A DNA stretch of 24,797 nucleotides from assembly GCA_039915505.1 (NCBI GenBank), contig JBDSND010000132.1:1-24797 (forward strand). The letters run 5' to 3'. Numbering within the stretch: position 1 is the stretch's first letter; each line of letters opens with the position of its first letter. Source of the stretch: CAIWHR01 sp039915505. GTDB lineage: Bacteria > Pseudomonadota > Gammaproteobacteria > Burkholderiales > Casimicrobiaceae. Of the stretch, positions 16,411 through 23,070 are shown piece after piece. Both the position numbers and the translations under genes were made by a program. Below the pieces are notes generated by a model. That model was not told the origin of the DNA, did no database searches, and saw only the letters and a list, made by a program, of their open reading frames with translations.

Positions 16411-16534
16411 GGCTCGAATCACGCCAGCGCACCCGATCCAGGCCGGGGCAAAATCGTTCCGAGGTGGCCATCGGCAGCTTCTCGGGCACCGACGTGTGGA
16501 GCAGGCGGGTTGCACACACCCCGGCTGCGCCGGC

Positions 16535-16563
16535 AAAAAAAAGGCCGCATCAGCGATGCGGCC
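16535..16563 (-). terminator. Strong intrinsic (Rho-independent) terminator, minus strand
   Basis: A perfect 8-bp stem GGCCGCAT / ATGCGGCC (16543-16550 with 16556-16563) with a 5-nt loop is followed on the minus strand by eight T (A8 at 16535-16542 on plus). It is the clearest terminator of the window. It points leftward although the neighbouring genes are on the plus strand. Confidence 0.85.
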
Positions 16564-16627
16564 CAAATCTCGAAACGGAGAACCCGAAACTCTGCGCCCC
16601 CACGGCGCGGAGCAGCGATGCAGCCCC
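16535..16627 (-). ncRNA. Candidate small RNA (about 93 nt), minus strand
   Basis: A minus-strand promoter candidate (extended -10 TGCTATAGA ending at 16634) would start transcription near 16627, and a strong intrinsic terminator ends at 16535. In between, the RNA can fold CTC-C-GCGCC/GGCGC-A-GAG and TCTC/GAGA stem-loops before the terminator. Its first bases (GGGCTGCATCGCTG, 16626-16613) nearly repeat the 5' arm of the terminator (GGGCCGCATCGCTG, 16564-16551), so the 5' end could compete for the 3' arm. No minus-strand gene follows, because the ABC genes are on the opposite strand; a free sRNA is more likely than an attenuator. I do not recognise a known family. Confidence 0.45.
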
Positions 16628-16633
16628 GAAACA

Positions 16634-16666
16634 TCTATAGCAAGATCCGCACCGGATAAATTTCAA
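16634..16666 (-). promoter_or_regulatory. Minus-strand promoter candidate upstream of the small RNA
   Basis: On the minus strand an extended -10, TG-C-TATAGA (16642-16634), is preceded by TTGAAA (16666-16661) at a long spacing of 21 nt. Extended -10 elements can work with poor or badly spaced -35 boxes. The AT-rich stretch is conspicuous in this GC-rich window. Confidence 0.45.
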
Positions 16667-16825
16667 GTGTAGTTTCAGGGCCTTGTGTTTCCGGCGCGGC
16701 ATGCATGTAAGCTCGATCGACACGCTTCCTGTGGCCGACAATGCGTCGCGCACGCAGCCTTCGCCGCCGGAACCAATCGCGCGGGACCGAACTCCGACCG
16801 CTTGCAACGCGGTGGGTGCAAGCCG

Positions 16826-17809
16826 ATGCCAAACATGACCGACGATGACCATTGGGCCTTTCCCTCCTCCTTCCAGCCCCGGGCGGACGAGGTTGATTTC
16901 GAGTTGAAGCCGGTGCTGGACGCGGTCGTGATGCTGCGCGCGGAGATTCCCGAAGCGGCGTTCACAGCGGGGGTGCTTGGCACCGAGCGCATCGGCAGCG
17001 GCATCGTGATCGACGGGGACGGTCTCGTGCTCACCATCGGCTATCTCATCGCCGAAGCCGAAGCGATATGGCTGACGACCAACGCGGGTCAGGTGGTGCC
17101 TGCCCACGTGGTCGCCTACGACTTCCAGAGTGGCCTCGGCCTGGTGCAGCCGCTCGCGGAGTTGCCGGCGCCCGCCATCGAGCGCGGCACCGCCAATGAG
17201 CTCGGCCCGGGCGATGACGTCCTGGTCATCAGCCATGGCGGACGCGGTCATGCCCTCAAGGCCAAGGTCTTCGCCCGGCGCGAATTCGCCGGCTACTGGG
17301 AGTACGTGCTCGACGCAGCGCTGTTCACCATGCCGGCGCACCCGGAGTGGGGCGGCGCGGCGCTGGTGCGCATGGATGGCACGTTGGCGGGCGTCGGGTC
17401 GCTCTTCGTGCAGGAGGAGGTCGGGGGCGAAACGGTAAAAGGCAACATGATCGTGCCCGTCGACCTGCTGGAGCCGATCATGGATGACCTGATGCAGCGT
17501 GGGCGGCGCGTGGGGCTGCCGCGACCGTGGCTCGGCATCTACGCCGCTGAAGTGCAGGATCGCATCGTCGTCACGGGTCTTGCCGAAGGCGGGCCGGCCG
17601 ACAAGGCGGGGGTCAAGCTCGGCGACGCGGTCACGCGGGTCGGTGCGCACAAAATCCAGGACCTGGCCGACTTCTTCCGCAAGGTCTGGCGCCTGGGGCC
17701 CGCGGGCACCACCATCTCCCTCACACTTTTGCGCGGGGGCGTCGCTCAGAGCGTGCGCGTCGAGTCCATCGACCGTGCCGACATCATGCATCGCCCGCGC
17801 CTGCAGTAA
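16826..17809 (+). CDS. HtrA/DegP-like S1C pseudoprotease with PDZ domain
   Basis: Trypsin-fold plus PDZ architecture, 327 aa, apparently without catalytic residues. The trypsin-like domain (about 28-220) has the family strand GSGIVIDGDGLVLT (57-70), but the catalytic His of TNNHV is Tyr73 (TIGY). The Asp of D-x-x-S-D is Gly103 (DFQSG), and the Ser of GNSGGAL is Trp175 (PEWGGAAL). The PDZ domain (about 232-315) keeps RPWLGI and GGPADKAGVKLGD. The start at 16826 (or ATG 16835) has only a weak GGTGGG upstream. It has no signal peptide or membrane anchor, so it is predicted to be cytoplasmic, unlike DegP. It may bind peptides or act as a scaffold. It is followed by a binding-protein gene 112 nt downstream. 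Confidence 0.85.
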   Translation: MPNMTDDDHWAFPSSFQPRADEVDFELKPVLDAVVMLRAEIPEAAFTAGVLGTERIGSGIVIDGDGLVLTIGYLIAEAEAIWLTTNAGQVVPAHVVAYDFQSGLGLVQPLAELPAPAIERGTANELGPGDDVLVISHGGRGHALKAKVFARREFAGYWEYVLDAALFTMPAHPEWGGAALVRMDGTLAGVGSLFVQEEVGGETVKGNMIVPVDLLEPIMDDLMQRGRRVGLPRPWLGIYAAEVQDRIVVTGLAEGGPADKAGVKLGDAVTRVGAHKIQDLADFFRKVWRLGPAGTTISLTLLRGGVAQSVRVESIDRADIMHRPRLQ

Positions 17810-17829
17810 CCAAGACGCCCGTTTTTCGC

Positions 17830-17861
17830 TTGAGCGATGCCGCCACGATCGATTATCGTGG
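17830..17861 (+). promoter_or_regulatory. Palindrome overlapping a weak promoter upstream of the NMT1-like gene
   Basis: CCACGAT-CGATT-ATCGTGG is a perfect 7-bp inverted repeat (17843-17861). It overlaps a weak promoter, TTGAGC (17830-17835), 18 nt, TATCGT (17854-17859), about 60 nt upstream of the binding-protein start. It could be an operator or, alternatively, the terminator hairpin of the preceding gene; no T-run follows it. Confidence 0.35.
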
Positions 17862-17921
17862 GCGACGACTGCGCGCCCGACACAACGACAGGCGCGGTCA
17901 CTGATCCATGGAGGAACACCG

Positions 17922-18911
17922 ATGCGTATCGCCAGGCTTGCCGCGGTTTGCTGCGCGGCCTTGATGACGGCTGCTGCGGCTGCCCAGACGCCCGTCCGGG
18001 TCATCCTGTTCCCGGGCGGGGCGACCGCGCCGATGTGGGTCGCAGCCGACCAGGGCTACTTTGCGGCGGAAGGCCTTGCCGTCAAGCTGACGTTGACCCC
18101 GAGCTCGGTGTTTCTCGCCGAGGCCATGATGAAGGGCGACCAGGACGTCGCACTGGCAACGTTCGACAACGTCGTCGGCTACCAGGAGGGTCAGGGCGAG
18201 GCGAAGCTTCCCACCCCGCCGGACTTTTTCGCCTTCATGTCGGTGATGCACGGCACCGTACATCTCATGGCCAGCCCCGAGATCAAGGCCATCGCCGATC
18301 TCAAGGGCAAGTCGCTCGGGGTCGACGCCGTGTCGACCGGCTATTCCCTGGCGATGATGAAACTGCTGCAGTCCGGCGGCCTGCAGCCGGGCGACTACAC
18401 GCTCGAGCCGATCGGCAACACTGGCCAGCGGCAGAAGCTGCTGCTCGAGAACAAGACGGTGGCGACCATTCTCACCACGCCGCTAGACCTGTTGCCGAAG
18501 AGCAAGGGCTACCGCGAGCTCGCCGATTTCGGGACGGTCGTGGGTCCCTACCAGGCCATCGTCGGATTCACCCGCCGTGCGTGGGCGGAGGCCAATCGCG
18601 ACACCCTTGTGCGGTTCACCCGCGCCTCGGTCGCGGGCCTCGACTGGCTGCTCGACCCCGCCAACCAGGCCGAGGCCGTAGCCCTTTACCGCAAGCATCT
18701 CCCGGATGTCCCGGAGGCTGCGGCCATCGCGGCGGTGAAAGCAATGACGGGAAGCCGCGATAGCTTTTCCAAGGGCGGGCGCTTCGACATGCCGGGCGTG
18801 GAGAACGTGCTCAAGCTGCGCAGCGAGTTCGGGCGTCCGCAGAAGAATCTCACCGACTCGTCGCGCTACCTCGACGAAACGTACTTGCGCGCGGCCACGG
18901 CGCCGCGCTGA
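17922..18911 (+). CDS. NMT1/SsuA-type ABC transporter substrate-binding protein
   Basis: Periplasmic binding protein of the nitrate/sulfonate/pyrimidine-precursor class, 329 aa. The ATG at 17922 has GGAGG 7 nt upstream. The signal peptide has a hydrophobic core at about 6-20 with likely cleavage after AAA21 before QTPVRV. Family features are the segment APMWVAADQGYFAAEGLAV, the DVALATFDNVVGYQ loop and DLKGKSLGVDAVSTGY in the second lobe. No SsuB/SsuC-type ATPase or permease follows; instead an M24 peptidase homologue starts after 12 nt. The ligand is unknown; the operon partners suggest an organic acid or peptide-like compound rather than nitrate. Confidence 0.92.
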   Translation: MRIARLAAVCCAALMTAAAAAQTPVRVILFPGGATAPMWVAADQGYFAAEGLAVKLTLTPSSVFLAEAMMKGDQDVALATFDNVVGYQEGQGEAKLPTPPDFFAFMSVMHGTVHLMASPEIKAIADLKGKSLGVDAVSTGYSLAMMKLLQSGGLQPGDYTLEPIGNTGQRQKLLLENKTVATILTTPLDLLPKSKGYRELADFGTVVGPYQAIVGFTRRAWAEANRDTLVRFTRASVAGLDWLLDPANQAEAVALYRKHLPDVPEAAAIAAVKAMTGSRDSFSKGGRFDMPGVENVLKLRSEFGRPQKNLTDSSRYLDETYLRAATAPR

Positions 18912-18923
18912 CAGGAAATCCGG

Positions 18924-20231
18924 ATGGCCAAGGCCAAGAAACCTCCCGAGCCACGCATCGTCCGGCCCGACGACATCGATCCGAACCATCACTGGGACCG
19001 GCCGTTGCAGGCGCCGGGTCACACCCAGGTGGACTTCGAGGAGCGGATCAACTTCCGGCGGCTGCACGACTACCGCCTGGCGCGTACCCGGGCCGTCCTC
19101 GCGGAGTCGGAGCTGGGCGCGCTGCTGTGCTTCGACCAGCACAACATCCGCTACACCACCAGCACGGTGATCGGCGAGTGGGCACGCGACAAGCTGACCC
19201 GTTACTCGCTGCTTACCGGCAACGGCGACCCCTACATCTGGGACTTCGGCTCGGCGGCTCGCCATCACCGCCTGCATGCGCCTTGGCTGCACCACGACCA
19301 CTGCCGCGCTGGCCTGCTCGGGCTGCGCGGCGCGGTGGGTGGCGATTACGAGCTCTTCCGCAATGCGGCGCGGGAGATCAAGTCGCTGCTGGATGCCGAA
19401 GGCGTGGGCAAGATGCCGCTCGGCGTGGACGTCGTCGAGCCGCCGATGATGCTGGAGCTGCAGAAGCTCGGTATCGACGTGCGCGACGGCCAGCAGGTGA
19501 TGCTTGCCGCCCGCGAGGTCAAGAACATCGACGAGCTCATGTTGCTCAACATGGCTGCGGCGATGGTCGACGGCGTCTACCAGGACATCAGCGAGGCGCT
19601 GAAACCGGGCGTGAAGGAAAGCGAGATCGTCTCGCTCGCGACCAAGCGTCTCTACGACATGGGTTCCGACTGCGTCGAGGCCATCAACGCCATCTCCGGC
19701 GAACGCTGCTCGCCCCACCCGCACAACTTCACCGACCGCCTGATCCGTCCCGGCGACCAGGCCTTCTTCGACGTGATCCAGTCCTATATGGGCTATCGCA
19801 CCTGCTACTACCGCACGTTCAGCGTCGGCCGAGCGACGGCACCGCAGCACGACGCCTATCGCCGCGCCCGCGAGTGGATGGATCGCGCCATCGATCTATT
19901 GAAGCCCGGAGTGAGTTCGGACGTGGTGGCGGCGGCTTTCCCGGCTGCGAATGAAATCGGGTTCTCGACCGAGATGGAAGCCTTCGGGCTTAACTTCTGC
20001 CATGGCCTGGGGCTCGGCCTGCACGAGCGCCCGCTGGTGTCGCGCCTCAACTCGCTGCGCGAACCCATCGAGCTCAAGGTCGGCATGGTCTTCGCCGTCG
20101 AGACCTACTGTCCCGCCACCGACGGCATTTCCGCAGCCCGCATCGAGGAAGAGGTGATCCTCACGCCCACCGGGCCGAAGGTGATTTCGCTATTTCCGGC
20201 GCAGGAGCTACCGATCGCCAACCCGTACTGA
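18924..20231 (+). CDS. M24-family metallopeptidase homologue (Xaa-Pro peptidase/creatinase/DddP-like)
   Basis: Pita-bread-fold protein, 435 aa, without signal peptide. AGGAAA lies 6 nt upstream of the start, 12 nt after the binding-protein gene. The N-terminal creatinase-N-like domain is about 45-195 (LLCFDQHNIRYTTST at 67-81), and the catalytic domain about 205-420. By alignment with aminopeptidase P the metal ligands are Asp283, Cys294 (family Asp), His360 (FCHGLGLGLHERP), Glu393 and Glu408. The first D-x-G motif is DVI. Cys at a bridging-metal position is unusual and points to altered metal use or a non-peptidase reaction. The M24 fold also includes creatinase and the DMSP lyase DddP, so a small-molecule lyase or hydrolase is possible. 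A distant DddP-like organisation is recalled from memory only. Confidence 0.88.
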   Translation: MAKAKKPPEPRIVRPDDIDPNHHWDRPLQAPGHTQVDFEERINFRRLHDYRLARTRAVLAESELGALLCFDQHNIRYTTSTVIGEWARDKLTRYSLLTGNGDPYIWDFGSAARHHRLHAPWLHHDHCRAGLLGLRGAVGGDYELFRNAAREIKSLLDAEGVGKMPLGVDVVEPPMMLELQKLGIDVRDGQQVMLAAREVKNIDELMLLNMAAAMVDGVYQDISEALKPGVKESEIVSLATKRLYDMGSDCVEAINAISGERCSPHPHNFTDRLIRPGDQAFFDVIQSYMGYRTCYYRTFSVGRATAPQHDAYRRAREWMDRAIDLLKPGVSSDVVAAAFPAANEIGFSTEMEAFGLNFCHGLGLGLHERPLVSRLNSLREPIELKVGMVFAVETYCPATDGISAARIEEEVILTPTGPKVISLFPAQELPIANPY

Positions 20232-20346
20232 CTCCGGTCGCCCAGCCACCAGCGCCCAGCCTACCAGCGCACGCCGGGGCGCGGCGGTCCGCGAACGCCG
20301 TCGTGCCCGGCATCCTGATCGCAACCACTTTTCTGGACATCGAATC

Positions 20347-21306
20347 ATGAATGCAACCGGAACGAGCGCTGCAGCCGGCGCGCCAACCGCCACGCTGGGA
20401 TGGCTCGGCATCGGCCGGATGGGTTACGCCATGGCCGAGCGCCTGGTGCGGGCGGGGGGCGATGTCACTGTCTGGAACCGCACCCGCGCCAAGGCCGAGC
20501 CGCTGGCGGCCAAGGGCGCGCGGGTCGCGGCGGAGGTGGCGGAGCTCGCCGGCTGCGACATCGTGTTCGTCATGGTGTCCACGTACGACGACGTGCGCGA
20601 GGTGCTGCTCGGACCCGCCGGCCTGCTCTCGGGTGATCCTGCGCGCCGGCCGCGGCTCATCGTCGAATGCTCTTCGATTTCGATCGACGGCTCGGCGCAG
20701 CTTCGCCACGAGCTCGCGGCGCGGGAGATCGCCATGCTCGCCGCACCGGTGTCGGGCAACGCCAAGGTGATCAAGGCGGGGCGCCTGTCGTTCGTATGCT
20801 CGGGTCCGCGCGATGCCTTCGAGCTGGCCTTGCCGTATCTCCAGCGCATCGGTCCAGCGGCGAGCTACGTGGGCGAGGGCGAACTCGCCCGCATCGTCAA
20901 GATCTGCCACAACGTGTTTCTCGGGGTGGTGACCCAGTCCCTTGCCGAGGTCACCATCCTGGCCCAGAAGGCCGGCGTGCCGCGCCACGCGTTCTTGGAC
21001 TTCATCAACCAGAGCGTGATGGGCTCGACGTACTCGCGTTACAAGTCCCCGGCGTTCGTCAACCTCGACATGAAGGTCACCTTCACGCCGCAGCTGTTGC
21101 GCAAGGACCTCGACCTCGGGCTCGATGCAGCGCGCGCGTTCGAGGTGCCGATGCCGCTGGCGTCCATCACCCGCGACCTCGTGCAGACCTTGATCGGTCA
21201 TGGGATGGACCAGGACGATTTCGCCAAGCTGCTGGTGTTGCAGGCGCAGGCCTCCGGTGTCGAGCTCGTGGCCGAGAACGTTGCGGTCGACGACGGCCTG
21301 TCCTGA
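20347..21306 (+). CDS. NAD(P)-dependent beta-hydroxyacid dehydrogenase (3-hydroxyisobutyrate dehydrogenase family)
   Basis: Two-domain oxidoreductase, 319 aa, cytoplasmic, acting on a beta-hydroxyacid or a related aldehyde. The Rossmann motif is GIGRMG at 21-26. The second strand ends in WNRT (43-46), a pattern more usual in NADP-dependent members. The substrate loop APVSGNAKVIKAG (133-145) and the catalytic Lys185 (IVKICHN) are present. The all-alpha C-terminal domain is complete. The family includes tartronate-semialdehyde, glyoxylate and sulfolactaldehyde reductases, so the substrate is open. The 115-nt gap after the M24 gene shows no clear terminator, and the three genes may form one operon. 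The start has only GGA about 9 nt upstream. Confidence 0.92.
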   Translation: MNATGTSAAAGAPTATLGWLGIGRMGYAMAERLVRAGGDVTVWNRTRAKAEPLAAKGARVAAEVAELAGCDIVFVMVSTYDDVREVLLGPAGLLSGDPARRPRLIVECSSISIDGSAQLRHELAAREIAMLAAPVSGNAKVIKAGRLSFVCSGPRDAFELALPYLQRIGPAASYVGEGELARIVKICHNVFLGVVTQSLAEVTILAQKAGVPRHAFLDFINQSVMGSTYSRYKSPAFVNLDMKVTFTPQLLRKDLDLGLDAARAFEVPMPLASITRDLVQTLIGHGMDQDDFAKLLVLQAQASGVELVAENVAVDDGLS

Positions 21307-21442
21307 CCGGACGTTCGTACCTCAGAACAGGTGTCGCTTCCCGCGGGAGAATCGAACGCGCGCAGCCGCGTGCCGACTGGTCTGTGGTGTTCGAGCGCGA
21401 GCAAGTGGCCAGGCGGGCCGGGGGGGGTCAAGGCGGCGGGCA

Positions 21443-21718
21443 TCAAGCCGCAGCAAGGGTCGTCGCCATAGCCCAAGCGCCGCAAAGGCAGACCGCCTGC
21501 TGGTGGGGCGCGGTGACGTCGCAGCCGCGCAGCCCTAGTCCTAGTCCCGAGAGGCCGCGCTCCGCCGTCTCGAGCTTCTCCGGCGGCACTGGAAACAGCA
21601 AGTAGCGCCCAGGGATACCGTACTGCGCGATCCAATGGTCGTGGATGACCGGAAAGTGCGAGTGCGTGACCGGCCGCCCGAAAAGACCGGCGATGCGAAG
21701 GCCATTGTCCATGGCCAT
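21443..21718 (-). pseudogene. Truncated shikimate dehydrogenase (AroE)-like remnant
   Basis: A 91-residue frame begins with GGAGCG just before ATG at 21718, 36 nt downstream of the LivK-type gene. Residues 10-76 match the AroE N-terminal substrate domain: GLFGRPVTHSHFPVIH for the HSxSP motif and CDVTAPHQQAV for NVTxPxK. The second Ser of the motif is Phe22, Asn is Asp67 and the catalytic Lys is Gln73. After residue 76 homology stops, and no AroE-like cofactor domain (about 200 residues) is found in any frame down to the opposing gene at 21306. Residues 77-91 look random. It is a degenerate gene or a stand-alone fragment of an AroE paralogue. The 21307-21442 stretch holds nothing recognisable apart from a G8 tract at 21420-21427. 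Confidence 0.7.
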
Positions 21719-21754
21719 CGCTCCGGTGCCTGGGTCCCCACGGGCAGATTGCCG

Positions 21755-22900
21755 CTACTTGCTCGACGCGGGCGGGAGGGTGGCGATTACTTCCTGCTTG
21801 CCGTTGACGACCTTGGTCATGAAGCTCTCGCGATCCAGATCGCCGTTCTCGTCGAACGAGACGTCCATCAGGACGCCGGGGTAATCCTTGACCGCCAGCT
21901 TGGCGCCGTGCATGGCATTGGCGAACGCTTTCGGATCCACCTTGCCGACTTTCTCCGTGATCGCCTTGACGATGTACATGCCGGTATAGCCCTTGAGACC
22001 GTTGTGGTCCGGCTTGTAGTTGTATTCCTTCTGGAACTTGGCGGCGAATGCCTTGATGCCCGGGCTCGGGGCGTCGGCGGTGAGGCCGACGTGAGCGACG
22101 GCGCCGTTGGCGGCTTCGCCTGCCAGCTCGATGACCTTCTGGCTCGTCAGCACCGTTTCACCCACGATCGGCTTGTCGTAGCCCTGCTTGCGCAACTCGC
22201 GCAGCGCCCGGGCCGATTCTTCCTCGTTGCTGTACACGAAGATCGCATCCGCGTTGGCCTGCTTGGCCTTCAGCACCGGCCCGGAGAAGTCGAGCTGGCC
22301 GGGCTCGGTGGAGATGTCGGCCACGACCTTCATGCCCCGTGCCTCGGCAGCCTTGGTGAACACGTCGCGCCCGCCCTTGCCGAAGTCGTTGTTCACCCAA
22401 ACGAGGGCCACGGTTTTCGCCTTCAGGACGTCGGCTATGTAGCGCGCCACCTTGGGCATTGCGGTCGTCTGGGTGAACGAGGTGCGGAAGATGTACGGAT
22501 TCTTCTGCTGGGTGATGGCGGCCGCTTCGCCGCCGGTGAAATTAGGGATCTCGGCACGCCGCGTTTCCGCCATGCTGACCAGGATCGAGCCCGAAAACAC
22601 GGGGCCCATCACCACATACGCCTCGTTGTCGATGGCCTTTACCGCCAGCGCCTTGGCGACCTGCGGCTGAGACTGCGTGTCGTTCGCCGAGTAGTCGACG
22701 TTCCGGCCCAGAATGCCGCCGGCGGCGTTGATTTCCTTCACCGCAAGCTTCACGCCGTCGTTGAAGTTGCTGCCCGACGTCGCCCCCGTGCCGGAGAGCT
22801 CGACCAGGCCGAAGACCTTGATCGGTTGCGACTGCGCGAACAGCGGCTGCACGGGCACGAGGCTCAGCAGGAGGGCGAACAGCGGGACAATGGGACGCAT
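21755..22900 (-). CDS. Branched-chain amino-acid-type ABC substrate-binding protein (LivK family)
   Basis: Periplasmic binding protein of the LivJ/LivK family, 381 aa. The start at 22900 has GAGG 5 nt upstream; the longer frame to 23107 adds non-family sequence. The signal peptide has a core at about 4-20 with cleavage after LFA22. The mature part opens IKVFGLVELSGTGATSG, followed by GVKLAVKEINAAGGILGR, both family-typical. A middle segment VNNDFGKGGRDVFTKAAEA and the C-terminal lobe are complete. No LivHMGF genes occur in the window. It precedes the AroE-like remnant on the same strand. In this family ligands range from amino acids to aromatic acids and amides. Confidence 0.94.
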   Translation of the reverse strand: MRPIVPLFALLLSLVPVQPLFAQSQPIKVFGLVELSGTGATSGSNFNDGVKLAVKEINAAGGILGRNVDYSANDTQSQPQVAKALAVKAIDNEAYVVMGPVFSGSILVSMAETRRAEIPNFTGGEAAAITQQKNPYIFRTSFTQTTAMPKVARYIADVLKAKTVALVWVNNDFGKGGRDVFTKAAEARGMKVVADISTEPGQLDFSGPVLKAKQANADAIFVYSNEEESARALRELRKQGYDKPIVGETVLTSQKVIELAGEAANGAVAHVGLTADAPSPGIKAFAAKFQKEYNYKPDHNGLKGYTGMYIVKAITEKVGKVDPKAFANAMHGAKLAVKDYPGVLMDVSFDENGDLDRESFMTKVVNGKQEVIATLPPASSK

Positions 22901-23043
22901 GGGGACCTCGAATGAAGGGTCTTGAAGGATGGCGCGACGCGCCGGGCCGCCATTGTGACGCTCTCCGCGCTGGAGCGCTACACCCGCGGTGGTGACCACA
23001 TGGCGCAGCGCCCGCCGAGGGACGACGCGTTTTCGCTCGCTCG

Positions 23044-23060
23044 CGCCGGGTGTCCCGGCG
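23044..23060 (-). terminator. Perfect 7-bp hairpin after the flavoprotein gene
   Basis: CGCCGGG-TGT-CCCGGCG lies 10 nt beyond the stop codon (23071) of the minus-strand dihydrolipoamide dehydrogenase-like gene. It is followed by GAGCGAGCGAAAACG rather than a T-run. Its position and stability suggest termination or message protection before the LivK-type gene. Confidence 0.45.
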
Positions 23061-23070
23061 ATCGCGGCCG

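Larger units (their letters stand above)
16411..16825. other. 415-nt spacer without a protein gene
   Basis: Between the ABC ATPase and the HtrA-like gene I see no credible coding sequence. The right half (16535-16666) holds a minus-strand promoter, a potential short transcript and an intrinsic terminator. The left part (16411-16530) shows nothing except a short CCGGC-TGC-GCCGG inverted repeat (16521-16533) that has no T-run on the plus strand. No terminator for the ABC operon is obvious. Confidence 0.6.

Noticed and set aside
16521..16542. Plus-strand terminator for the ABC operon (CCGGC-TGC-GCCGG followed by A8)
   Set aside because: The tract after the stem is A, not T, on the plus strand; the T-run serves the minus-strand hairpin.
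16535..16710. Amino-acid biosynthesis attenuator with leader peptide (short minus-strand frames end at the terminator)
   Set aside because: No run of regulatory codons (Trp, His, Phe, Leu) in the short frames, and no minus-strand biosynthetic gene follows; a free sRNA fits better.
18483..19850. Minus-strand open frame of 455 codons opposite the binding protein and M24 genes
   Set aside because: Low-complexity shadow translation spanning two real genes.
21198..21635. Minus-strand frame as a frameshifted continuation of the AroE-like gene
   Set aside because: I translated all three minus frames downstream of the break and saw none of the AroE motifs (for example GDNTD or a Rossmann GxGGxx).
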